A program made the position numbers and the translations under genes. From DATARR01 sp044868005 (GTDB taxonomy: Bacteria; Acidobacteriota; Thermoanaerobaculia; Multivoradales; UBA5704), in the NCBI GenBank assembly GCA_044868005.1, contig JBIOVX010000188.1, positions 1-64,000 of the forward strand: a stretch of DNA of 64,000 nucleotides, read 5' to 3'. Positions within the stretch are counted from its first letter, which is position 1; the number at the start of each line of letters is the position of its first letter. Below the pieces are notes generated by a model that saw only the letters and a list, made by a program, of their open reading frames with translations, was not told the origin of the DNA and did no database searches. Shown one piece after another: positions 49,101 to 57,000 of the stretch.

Positions 49101-51020
49101 CGGCTCGCCTCCCGGGTCCCGCGGCCGTGGCGTCATCGGCGGCAGGGGCGGCGGGGAGGGCGACGCCAGGCCGTGCCCGGCGAGGGCTCCCTCCAGGCGT
49201 TCCGCCAGACCGGCCACGGTGAACGCCTCGAGCACCGAGGAGGGCGGGATGTCGAGCCCGAGCGCCGCCTGCACTCGCGCCACCACGCGGGCGGCCAGCA
49301 GCGAATGGCCGCCGAGGTCGAAGAAGTTGTCGTCGACCCCCACCGCCTGGCCGAAGACCTCGCTCCAGATGCCGGCCAGCACCTCTTCCATGCGGCTGCG
49401 CGGGGGGCGGAATCCCTCCGCGGCGGCGCTCTCCGCGGGCAGGGGCATCGCGGCGAGCGCCCGGCGGTCGATCTTCCCGTTCGGAGTCAGCGGCAGCTTC
49501 TCCAGCCGCGCGAACACCGAGGGCACCATGTAATCCGGCAGGCTCTTGCCGAGGAACGTCCGCAGTTCGCGCGCGAGCCCGGGCGACGGATCGTCCGCCT
49601 CGACATAGGCCAGCAGGCGGTTTCCCGCGCCGTCCGGCTCAGGAAGCGCCAGCACCGCCGCCTCGCGCACCGCCGGATGGCGGGAGAGCGCCGCCTCGAT
49701 CTCGCCAAGCTCGATGCGGAAGCCGCGCACCTTCACCTGCTGGTCCAGGCGGCCCAGGAAGTCCAGCTCGCCGGTCGGCAGCTCCCGCACGAGGTCGCCC
49801 ACCTGATACAGGCGCGAGCCCGGAGGACCGAAGGGATCCGGAACGAACCGCTCCGCCGTCAAGTCCGGGCGGTGCAGGTAACCGCGGGCGAGCCCCTCTC
49901 CCTGCAGGTACAGCTCCCCCGCGACACCGATCGGCATGGGATTCATCGCGGCGTCGAGCACATAGGCCGCCGTTCCCGCCAGCGGCCGGCCGATCAGCGG
50001 ACGCTCGGTATCGCGCGGCACCAGCGACCAGGTCGAGTAGGTGGTGTCCTCCGTCGGGCCGTAGAGGTTGAACACCCGCTCGACGCCGGGGAGCTGCTCG
50101 TAGATGTCCCGCGCCAGCGCGCCCTTGAGCGGCTCGCCGGCCAGGTTCACCGTGCGCACCGACGGAGGCAGCCGGCCCTGGCGCACCAGCTCCGTCATCG
50201 CCGACGGCACCGTATTGATCAGCCTCACCTCGCCCGCTGCGGCCAGGGCGGGCAAGGCCAGGGCGTTTTCCGCCAGGACGACTTTTCCTCCTTCGGCCAG
50301 GGTGAAGAAGATCTCGAAGACCGACAGGTCGAAGCAGATCGAAGTCGAGGCGAGCACCCCCGCAAGGTCCTCCGGTGTGAATACCGTGCCTGCCCAGCGC
50401 GTCATGGCCACGGCGCTCCGATGCTGGATCGCCACGCCCTTCGGCACGCCGGTCGAACCCGAGGTGAAGATCACGTAGGCCAGGTTGTCCGGCAACGCGG
50501 GGTGCTGGTGGATTCCTCCCTCCCCCGTCGGTTCGCTCTCCCATCCTGGATCGAGGAATACCGTCTGCAACGACGCCGGCAGCTCGTCCCCGAGCGCCGA
50601 GCCGAGGCGGCGGCGGGTGACCAGCACCTTCGCTCGCGAGGCCGCGAGCATCAGCAGCACCCGCTGCCTCGGGTAGTTGGGATCGAGCGGCACGTAGGCG
50701 CCGCCGGCTTTGAGCACGGCCAGGAGGGTGACGATCAGGTCCGCCGCGCGGTCCATCAAGACGCCGGCGAGGATCTCGGGACCGACCCCCAACGCCCGCA
50801 GGCGATTCGCCAGGCGGTCGGCGCAGTCGTTCAGCTCGCGGTAGGTCAGCCGCCCATCCGGGGCCACGAGCGCCGGCCGGTCGGGAATTCGCGCCGCCTG
50901 AGCTTCGAAGAGCTGTTGCAGGCAGACGTCGGACGCGGAAGTCGAGGCGGGCTCGTCGAAGGCGGATAGGAGCTGCTCGCGCTCCGCTGCATTCGGCAAG
51001 GTCTCAGGCCGGCTCTGCAA
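37188..51020 (-). CDS. Nonribosomal peptide synthetase, A-T-C-A-T-C-A-T-C-A-T-C-TE
   Basis: 4610 residues. Domains (approximate): A1 25-520, T1 540-615, C2 640-1080, A2 1090-1590, T2 1600-1670, C3 1695-2130, A3 2150-2650, T3 2670-2740, C4 2770-3205, A4 3225-3720, T4 3740-3815, C5 3830-4270, TE 4340-4600. All C domains keep HHxxxDG (HHVIADG, HHVAFDG, HHIAWDG, HHIIVDG); all T domains keep the GG(H/Y)SLL serine; TE has GWSLGG. Specificity-code residues by eye: A1 DLFNNALTYK (a known alanine code), A2 DAWFVGAICK, A3 DVASNGLTYK, A4 DIMNNGVTYK. No epimerisation domain. The start is TTG 51020 behind GGGAGGAG, overlapping the PKS-NRPS gene by 17 bp. The first module lacks C and C5 has no T before TE. 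Confidence 0.96.
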   Translation of the reverse strand: MQSRPETLPNAAEREQLLSAFDEPASTSASDVCLQQLFEAQAARIPDRPALVAPDGRLTYRELNDCADRLANRLRALGVGPEILAGVLMDRAADLIVTLLAVLKAGGAYVPLDPNYPRQRVLLMLAASRAKVLVTRRRLGSALGDELPASLQTVFLDPGWESEPTGEGGIHQHPALPDNLAYVIFTSGSTGVPKGVAIQHRSAVAMTRWAGTVFTPEDLAGVLASTSICFDLSVFEIFFTLAEGGKVVLAENALALPALAAAGEVRLINTVPSAMTELVRQGRLPPSVRTVNLAGEPLKGALARDIYEQLPGVERVFNLYGPTEDTTYSTWSLVPRDTERPLIGRPLAGTAAYVLDAAMNPMPIGVAGELYLQGEGLARGYLHRPDLTAERFVPDPFGPPGSRLYQVGDLVRELPTGELDFLGRLDQQVKVRGFRIELGEIEAALSRHPAVREAAVLALPEPDGAGNRLLAYVEADDPSPGLARELRTFLGKSLPDYMVPSVFARLEKLPLTPNGKIDRRALAAMPLPAESAAAEGFRPPRSRMEEVLAGIWSEVFGQAVGVDDNFFDLGGHSLLAARVVARVQAALGLDIPPSSVLEAFTVAGLAERLEGALAGHGLASPSPPPLPPMTPRPRDPGGEPLSAVQRRLWFLERLVPGTAANNIPIVMRLDGPLAPAVLERSLAEIAARHEALRTTIEPGPDGEPRQLVAPPAPCRLPLVDLSGLPLPRRLEERGRRGRAEARRSLAAGPGALWRCLLLRLGEREHDLLVTFHHVIADGESIPVLERELAALYAAFLRGGSSPLPAPAVQPADVAAWEREALSAEVLAPHLAWFRGHLAGSTGGLDLPADLPRPPVRSWRGVSQPQALPPALARALREQARRWGVTAYMVLIASWVALLRRVSGQDDFVVGTVLAHRGRPELEGLIGYFAHDLPLRVERPGDPAFGDLLAAVRAGALGLQAHQDLPLEPLAELLRPGRAFSAEPLFQAFLALHGNAGRRELAPGLTAAWSEGDHGAAQFDLLLDLEDRGEEIAGRLIASADLFTPATVQRLARGWMALLADAVARPDVPVSALALLAAGERHALLVEQGRAVSPPAWDGAVPARIAAWAAATPEAIAVLPAEDGLPGLTYRELVERARRLAGHLRSRGVGLDVRVGVYAERSPETLIGMLAVLMAGGAFLPLDPAHPAERLAMTLEDSGVPVLLARSALAATLPTGEAELVPLETETAVVPEALEEVDPDDLAYVIYTSGSTGRPKGVLIQHRGFLWAVEALAERSGIGPGSRVLQFASASFDASVWEIWSALIRGATLVFARAEDLLPGPSLLATLRRRGITNVFLTPTALAAMPEGASRELSDLRGLVVGGEAFPPDLVARWAPGRRLWNAYGPTEASICVSMARLGEDGQVPIGRPVGDSRFLVLGRHFELVPAGVPGELYLGGAGLARGYLGKPDLTAGAFLPDPFSAVPGARLYRTGDLVRFRPDGQLEFLGRADRQVKVRGFRIEPGEVEAQIAEHPGVREAVVVPYEAAPGDLRLAAYVAGAGPAVPSAHDLRAFLRARLPEHMVPSFFAFLPALPLTPGGKVDRRALPPPAAEEPAPGPAGPRTPAEELLAGIWEEVLGRTEIGIADDFFDLGGHSLLVGQVLARVRTAFGVDLPVRAAFEARTLAALARGIEERLRELSAGIAPRPPLTRISRAEPLPLSFAQQRLWFLDRLDPDSAVYNLPVAFHLAGALDPGALERSLEEVFRRHEALRTTFAEGPNGTHQVVADFAPVGLPRVDLSGLPAAAARAEASRQAVGEARRPFDLGRGPVARALLLQLGEQEHQLIFCCHHVAFDGWSIGVLQRELGALYSAFDAGRPSPLSELAFQYADFAVWQRRWLAGETLAAQLTYWRERLAGSPAALELPADRPRPPVQSFRGATLAVPLPTGLAAGLRGLSRSEGSTLFMTALAAFSGLLSRLTGQADLSLGSPVANRTEAGIEGLIGFFVNTLVLRFDFAGDPSFRDLLGRVRESALSAYAYQDLPFERLVEELQPERDPSRSPLFQVVFSLDPVQGGELAPGLGYELLEIDTGTAKFDLTLFLKQEAEGLSAVLEYATDLFDAPTVLRLSRSFLCLLSGLVEEGAGLRVSMLPLLGAGERWQILGEWNEPGVPAPADVCLHDLVAAQVERTPLAVALVAGRERLTYRDLGLRAGRLARLLAARGVGPEVRVGVFLSRSPALVTTLLGILEAGGAYVPLDPNYPRERLEFMLEDAGATVLITETALASRLPACRARLLVLDAEPEDEPAAAAPRQAFSGNLAYLIYTSGSTGRPKAVAIEHRSAVAFVRWAQRVFGPAELASVLAATSISFDVSVAELFVTLASGGRLILADNVLELPELPAAGEVTLVSAVPSAVAAMAERIRAASPGVRAVNLGGEPVKNSLAQALYATGVERVRNLYGPSEDTTYSTCEIVERGSRREPAIGRPIAGSWARLLDSHLRLVPVGVPGEIYLGGAGLARGYFGRPALTAERFVPDPLASLQNTPGERLYRTGDLGRYLPDGRIECLGRLDHQVKVRGFRIELGEIEAALLAHAGIREAVVVALDAPDGDRFLAAYVVAAVGPAPTAGELRDHLRGRLIEAMVPSTFTWLERLPLNPNGKVDRKALPAPESGGEAPGGPAAPRGYADPLEELLAGLWAEVLGLAELPGAEDNFFELGGHSLLATRVVSRVREALGIELPLRALFAAPTVAAMAAAVAPRRSAAESLAPSAPIEPLAERSDLPLSYPQQRLWLLDRLEPGSPVYNLPLPYLLRGPLDAAVLERAFGEVIRRHEVLRTTFEVVAGSGEPRLAVASPGAFSLPRVDLTGLPPSVRESEAARLTNEDAARPFDLAAGPLFRAALLLTGAAEQRLLTTVHHIAWDGWSTGVLLGELSTLYRAFAAGLPSPLEELAIQYADFAAWQRRWLAGPLMQTQLAYWRQQLAGAAEAIDLPTDRPRPAAETSRGSLFSTPLPPALAAGARALARRQGSTLFMVLLSGFAALLQRAAGETDLLVGSPVAGRSRTEIEALVGFFVNTLVLRADLAGDPRFDTLIARVREMALAAYAHQDLPFERLVEELQPQRSLARSPLFQVGFALGVEETVRELAPGLPLRELFVETGTSRFDLTLAIEGQGDALAAHFEYRTDLFDRATVERWAGHLAHLLTAAVASPDLALSRIDLLPAAERHQVSREWNDTAAAAAPGACLHELFEAQAARTPEAVALVSPDGRQRLQYREVDARAEALARRLRALGVGPEVPVGVLVDRTVELVVALLAVLKAGGAYVPIDPAYPRHRVAVLLENSRAAILLTRRSLLAEHGGKVPSAAVPVFVDGGAEEPGEIAERPAVRPTATNLAYVIYTSGSTGEPKGVAIEHRSAVAFSRWAREVYTPEERTGVLGSTSVCFDISIMEIFVTLAWGGKILLAENALALPTLPARDEVTMINAVPSAMAELVRSDRLPDSVRVVNVGGEAVEGSLARRIYEQSRAERVVDVYGPSEDTTYSTTSHIPRNVETPAVGRPIHGSQAYILDAGLLPAPIGVPGAVYLAGDGLARGYLGRPDLTAERFIPNPFGEPGARLYRVGDLARWRTAGEIEYLGRIDHQVKVRGFRIELGEIEAVLLSHPAVERAIVATHAYGPEDVRLLAWAVLKAGEERVETEALLAWVRERLPEYMVPSAGVVLAALPLLPNGKVDRLSLPLPAATSLPAAELPRSALEELVAGLWAEVLGCERVGLHDDFFSLGGYSLLAVRALARLRGATGVDLPLRAIFANPTVALLAAEIERSLRAPGALPLPPVEPAGAGPEAPAAAAQERLWYFHQLDRSGAVLNVPNPLRLSGPLRPAVLARALSEIARRHPPLRTTFANSPEGLRQRIAPAADLALPLADLSALPPAQREEEARRATEAEAREPFDLAAGPLWRTRLLRLGKEEHRLLLTFHHIIVDGWSIDLLERELGALYPAFALALPSPLPEPVLQYADFAVWQRRELTGERLAPQLAWWRRRLDGVPPVLDLPADRPRPARPAFRGAARYLPLAPELAAQVKELGRREGSTLFMTALAAFAALLGRYTGRTDMVLGSPAANRHTPGTEGLFGFFVGILPLRLDLSGDPTFRELLRRARETALGAYAHPDVPFERLVEELGVARDKSRAPLVQVMLSVRNDSGEPLRFADLEAEPVEVHSATSQLDFTLGVVDVPQGLTLAAEYSTELFAGATVERMLEHLSLLLGAVVADPELRLSALPAEIGTRPQVAAPQPAATSPGPSPSADRGDDRGARLAARRARLSAEERALLEQRLRARGPRAEAPAAAAASLVPIQPAGHRPPFFCVHPAGGDVLCFQALSRHLGPDQPFHGLQSRGLGPGEAPFDSLEEMAARYRAEITAVSAGPYHLGGWSLGGAVAFDLARQLVAEGREVALLAIIDSTPGPWPRPAGGAEVAEESGEDDAPWLLEIANYLERLWGLDLGLTAEVLRGLSPEAQALRLLAGLEHTPFGAKAGPESLRRLLAVFKTNVRAFRRYRPAPYPGKITLFRPAMETGGSGEEPPADPTLGWGALSPLPVDIETVPGDHISALAEPHVQTLAGRLRICIDQALELRLQPHGSGDSLTL

Positions 51021-54000
51021 CGCTCTCCTCCCGCCCGCCGTCTCCGGCGAGGGTGAGCTCGCGCTCGATCTGCCCGAGCAGCAGCTCCTCGACCGTCATG
51101 GCGAGGTCCGCCACGGTGGTGTGCTCGATCAGATCGAGCAGGGGAACCTCGACACTGAAGTCCCGCTGCAATCGGCTCATCACCGGCGGCAGGAGCAGGG
51201 AGTGGCCGCCCAGCTCGAAGAAGTCGTCGTTCACCCCCACCCGCTCGACGCCGAGAACCTCGCACCAGATCGCCGCCACCCCTTCCTCGGCCAGCGAGGC
51301 GGGGGCCTCGTACTCGGTGGCGAGATCCGGGCGGGAAGCGTCCGGAGCGGGGAGCGCCCGGCGGTCGACCTTGCCGCTGCCGTTGAGCGGCAGGGCGGGG
51401 AGGGTCAGGTAGAGAGCGGGCACCATGTGCTCGGGGAGATGCTCCTTGAGGAAGGAGCGGAGGTCGCCGGCCTCCGCCTCCCGCCCGGCGTGGGGCACGA
51501 CGTAGGCGACCAGGCGCAGCTCGCCCGGCCGGTCCTCCCGCGCCAGGACCGCCACCTCGCGCAGCGCGGGGTGCAGGGCCAACGCGGCCTCGATCTCCCC
51601 CAGCTCCACCCGGAAGCCGCGGACCTTCACCTGGCGGTCGGTGCGCCCGAGGAACTCCAGGTTGCCGGAAGGGAGCCAGCGCACCAGATCGCCGGTGCGG
51701 TAGAGGCGAGCGCCGGGAATGCCCGCTTCAGCAGCATGAGGATCGGGAAGGAAACGCTCGGCGGTCAGCTCGGGGCGCCCCAGGTAGCCGCGCGCCACGC
51801 CGGCGCCACCCAGACAGAGCTCGCCGGGCACGCCGGCCGGCACCGGCTCCTGCTGGAGGTCGAGGACGTAGGCCCTGTACCCCGCGAACGGCCGCCCGAG
51901 GGGCGCCTCGCGGAGGCCGTGGTTGCTGCCGAGCCAGGGCGCGAGGTCGGCGATCGTCGCGCCGATGGTGCACTCGGTCGGACCGTAGGTGTTCCACAAC
52001 CGCACCCGGGTGCCGAGATGCCGGCGCCAGGCCTCCAGCCGCTCCGGCAAGGGCCGCTCGCCGCCGATGATGACCCGCCGCAGGCCGGCCGGCCAGTCGG
52101 CGCCCGCCGTCAGGTCGGCCGCCAGCACGTGCCAATAGGCGGTGGGGAGGGTGAGGAGGGTGATCCCCCGCGCCTTGCAGGCGGCGAGGAAGTCGGCGCT
52201 CGACCGCATCATCGCGTCGCTGCGCAGCACCAGGGTGCCGCCCGTGGTGAGGCAGGGGTAGATCTCCTCGGCGCTGTTGTCGAAGCTGATCGAAGCGAAC
52301 TGCAGGACGCGGTCGGCAGGGCCGAAGGAGTACTCGAGGCAATCCCCCGCGATGTAGCTGGCGAGCGACCCGTGCGACACCATCACCCCCTTGGGCTTGC
52401 CCGTCGAGCCGGAGGTGTAGATGACGTAGGCGAGCCTCTCCAGCAGGGGCTCGTCCTCCAGCGGCCTCGCGGGGCACGCCGCGATGCGGTCGCGATCCGC
52501 TTCCAGGCAGACGACGCGCACGCCGGAGAGCGCTTCCTCGCCGAAGGCGGCGAGCAGGCGCTGCTCGGTGACCACGACCGGCGCTCCGGAGTCGGTCAGC
52601 AGGAAGTCCAGGCGCTCGCGGGGAAGGGCGGGGTCCATCGGCACGTAGGCGCCGCCCGCCTTGAGGATGGCGAAGAGGGCGGCGATCATCGCCGGCGAGC
52701 GCTCCAGGCAGAGCGCCACCGGCATCTCCGGCTTCACCCCCTGCCCGCGCAGATGGTGGGCGAGGCGGTTGGCTTGGGCGTCGAGCTCCTCGTAGGTGAT
52801 CTCGTGCTCGCCGCTCTCCCCCGCCACCAGGGCCACGGCGCCGGGGGTCGCCCGGGCCTGCCGCGCGAAAGCGAGATGGACCGGCAGCTCCGGGGTGACG
52901 GACTTCTCCGTCGCCCAGGAGAGCACCTCCGCGACCGCCGCCGGGGCGGCGAGCGGCACCTCGTCCAGGGTAACCTCCGGCGCCGCGGCCACGGCCCCGA
53001 GCAGGACCTCGAGCTGGCCGAGCAGGCGCTCGATCGTCGACTCCTCGAACAGCCTGGCGTTGTAGACGATGAGGGCCGCGATTCCCTCGTCTCCCGGCTC
53101 CAGGACGAGGCAGAGGTCGAAGATCTCCGTCGCCAACTGGCTGTTGAGGCCGGCGCGCGAGGCCCGCAGGGTCAGTCCTGCAAACTCCAACTGCGGCTCC
53201 GGCAGGTTCTGGACCTGGAACATCACGGAGAAGGGTTGTCCCTGGCCCGCATGCGTGGCCTGGAGCACCGTTTCGAGCGGCAGGTCCTGGTGGACGTAGG
53301 CGCCGCCCGCCACCTCCCGCACGCGGGCCAACAGGGCGGCGAAGCTGAGGCCGCCGGCCACCCGCGTGCGCAGCACCAGGGTGTTGACGAAGAAACCGAT
53401 CAGCCCTTCGATCTCGCTGCGGTTGCGGTTGGCGATGGGAACGCCGACCAGGAGATCTTCCTCCCCGGTGTAGCGGTAGAGCAGGGTCTTCCAGGCGGCG
53501 AGGAGAAGCATGAAGAGGGTGGCCCCTTCGCGGTCGGCCAGCGCCTTGAGCTGCGCGGCGAGAGAGGCGGGCAGGAGGCGGTCGACGCCGCCGGCGACGA
53601 ATCCCTGGCCGGCCGACCTCGGCCGGTCGGCCGGCAGGCGCAGCGGCGGCGGCGCTGCGGCGAGTTGCTCGCGCCAGTAGCCGAGCTCGCTCTCCAGCGT
53701 CGCTCCCTGGAGGTGCTCGCGCTGCCAGGCGGCGAAGTCGGCGAACTGGATGGCAAGCTCGGGAAGCGGCGAGGGGAGACCCGACGCGAACGCCTGGTAA
53801 AGAGCGGCGATCTCGCGCACCAGCACCACCCACGACCAGCCGTCGCCGATGGCGTGATGCATGTTGAACAGGCCCACGTGCTCCTGCGGTCCGGCGACGA
53901 GCAGGGTCCCCCGAAAGAGCGGGCCGTGCGCCAGATCGAAGGAGCGGTTGTGGTCCGCCGCCTCCAGCCGCGCCATCTCCGCCCGGCGCGCCGCCGCGGG

Positions 54001-57000
54001 CAGCCCGGCGACATCGACGACGGGGAACGGGACGGGAGCAGGCGGCAGGATGTGCTGCAGCGGCCTCCCCAATTCGGCCACCAACACGGTGCGCAGCGCT
54101 TCGTGGCGGCGGACGAGCTCGTCCAGGCAGCGGCCGAGGACCGGAATGGAGAGCGGGCCGGTCACTTCGACGCGGTTGAACAGGTTGTAGATCGGGGTCC
54201 CCGGGTCGAGCTGGTCGAGGAACCACATGCGCTCCTGGGAGAAGGAGAGCGGCGCGCGGTCCGCGGCCCCCTCGCCGGCCCGCGGCGGGATCCGTCCGCG
54301 GGGTTGCTCCTCAGCCGTGCCGGGAGCCGCCATGGCGGCGCCGGCGAGGGCGGCCCGCACGACCGTGGCCGCCTGGGCCAACGTGGCAGCCCCGAGGAGC
54401 GGCTGGAGCGGCAGCTCGGCCCGGAAGGTGTCGCGCAGCCGCGAGGCGACCTGGGTGGCGAGCAGCGAATGGCCGCCCAGCTCGTAGAAGTTGTCGTCGG
54501 CTCCCACCTGGTCCACGCCGAGCATCTCCTGCCAGACGTGGGCGATCTCGCGCTCGTAGAGATCGCGGGGCGCGACGTAATGGGTGCGCAGAGCCGGCCG
54601 CGCCTTGCGCGCCGCGACCGCCGGCGCGGCGGCCGCAGTGGAGACCGCCGCTCCGGGCGCCTCGATCCAATGGCGCCGGCGCTCGAAGGGGTAGGTCGGC
54701 AGCGGCACCCGGTGGCGCCCCTGGCCGGCGTAGAAGCCCTGCCAGTCGATCCGCACGCCGGAGACCCAGAGCCGGCCGAGCGCGCCGAGCAGGGCCGCGA
54801 CGTCGGAGCTGGTGTCCTTGGGCTGGCGCATGGCGGCGACGACGGGCCGCTCGCCGGGAGAGTCGAGGTGCCAGCGCAGCAGAGGCGCGAGCCCGGCGCC
54901 GGGGCCCACCTCGAGGAACACCATGCCGGGCTCGGCGCGCAGCGACTCGACGCCGTCCGAGAAGCGCACCGGCTGGCGCAGGTGCCGCGCCCAGTAGGCG
55001 GGATCGGCCGCCTCCCCGGCGTCGATCCAGCTCCCCGTGCTGCTCGAGACGAAGGGGATCTCGGGGGCCCTGGGCGCCGCCGCCGCGACCCGCGCCTGGA
55101 AAGGCGCCATGACCGGCTCGGTCTGCGGCGAATGGCCGGCGAAAGCCACCTGGAGCGGCAGGGCGACGACCCCCTCCTCGCCGAGCCTCGAGGTCAGGTC
55201 CGCAACCGCGGCGGCAGGTCCGGCGACGCTCACCAGGGACGGCGCGTTGAGGGCCGCGAGATGGACCTCGCCGCCGAGGAAGGGGGCGATCTCCGCCTCC
55301 GAGAGCGGCACCGCCAGCATCACTCCGGCCTCGCCCGACGCCTGCTCGATGAGGCGGCCGCGCTCGGCCACCAGGTCGAGGGCCTGCTCGAAGGTGAAGA
55401 CGCCGGCGAGGACGGCCGCCGCGTACTCGCCGAGGCTGTGGCCGAGCATCGCCCGCGGCGACAGGCCCCAGGCCATGAGGAGGCGGGCGAGGGCGACCTC
55501 GACGGCGAGGAGAGCCGGCTGGGCGACGGCGGTCCTGGCGAGATGCCGCGCCGCCTCCTCCTCGCCGCCGGCGGCCGGATAGAGGACGTCGCGCAGGTCG
55601 AGCCCCAAGCGCGGGAGGAGGAGTTGCGCGGCGAGGTCGATCTCCTCGCGGTAGATCGGCTCGGACTCGTAGAGGTCGCGCCCCATGCCCACGTGCTGCG
55701 CCCCTTGGCCCGGGAAGATGAAGGCCACCGGCCGGCCGGACTCCGGCCAGCCCGCGGCAGCTTCGGGCGCGGTCAGCAGGCGCACCGGATCGCCCGCCGC
55801 GAGGCAGGCTGCGGCGTCTTCCGGGTCGCGGCAGACCAGGGCCTCCCGCCAGTCGAACGCCCGGCGGCCGGCGGCCAGGGTGTACGCCGCATCGGCGAGG
55901 TCGAGCCCGGGGTGGGCCGCCAGATGAGCCGCCAGGCGCTCGCCCGCCGCCGCCAGGGCGTCCGGAGTGCGGGCCGAGAGGGTCAGGAGCTGCCAGGGAC
56001 GGGTGCGGACGGACGGCTGCGGCGCCGGCGCCTCCTCGAGGACGACGTGGGCGTTGGTGCCGCCGAGCCCGAAGGAGTTCACCCCGGCCCGCCGCGGCGC
56101 GTCCCCGGCCTGGCCGCCGGGCCAGGCGGTGAGCGCGGTGTTGACGTAAACCGGGGAGGAGACGAAGTCGATCCTCGGGTTCGGCTGCTCGAAATGGAGG
56201 CTGGGCGGAATCTCCCCGTGCTCCAGAGCGAGCACGGTCTTGATCAGCCCGGCTACGCCGGCCGCCACGTCCAGGTGGCCGAGGTTGCTCTTCACCGAGC
56301 CGATGGCGCAGAACCCCCGGCGGCCGGTGGTCTCGCCGAAGGCCCGGGTCACCGCCCGGATCTCGATCGGGTCGCCCAGGGCCGTGCCGGTGCCGTGGGC
56401 CTCCAGGTAGCCGATCGTCGCCGGGTCGATCCCGGCCACGGCCAGAGCCTCGCTGATCACCGTCGCCTGCCCCTCGACTCCCGGGGCCGTGAAGCCGACT
56501 TTCAGGCTGCCGTCGTTGGTGACCGCCGAGCCCAGGATGACGGCGCGCACCCTGTCGCGGTCGGCCAGCGCGTCCTCCAGGCGTTTGAGGACGACGAGCC
56601 CCACGCCGGAGCCGAAAATGCTCCCCTGGGCCGCGGCGTCGAAGGCCCGGCAGTGTCCGTCCGGCGACACCACCGATCCCGGTACGTAGCGGTAGCCCAG
56701 GCCGGCGTCGGCCTGGATCGAGACGCCGCCGGCGAGCGCCAGGTCGCACTCCTCGTGGAGCAGGGCCTGGCAGGCGGTATGGACGGCGACCAGCGAGGTC
56801 GAGCAGGCGCACTGCACGCTATGGCTCGGCCCCCGCAGATCGAGTTTGTAGGAAATCCGGGTGGCGAGCGCATCCGAGGCGTTGCCCAGGACCACCTGCA
56901 GCGGATCGGCGCCCGCGGCCAGCGGGTTGCCGATCAGGTGGAAGAGGAGGTAGGTGGAGAGGGTGGCTCCGGCGTAGACCCCGGTCCGCCCGGCGATGTC

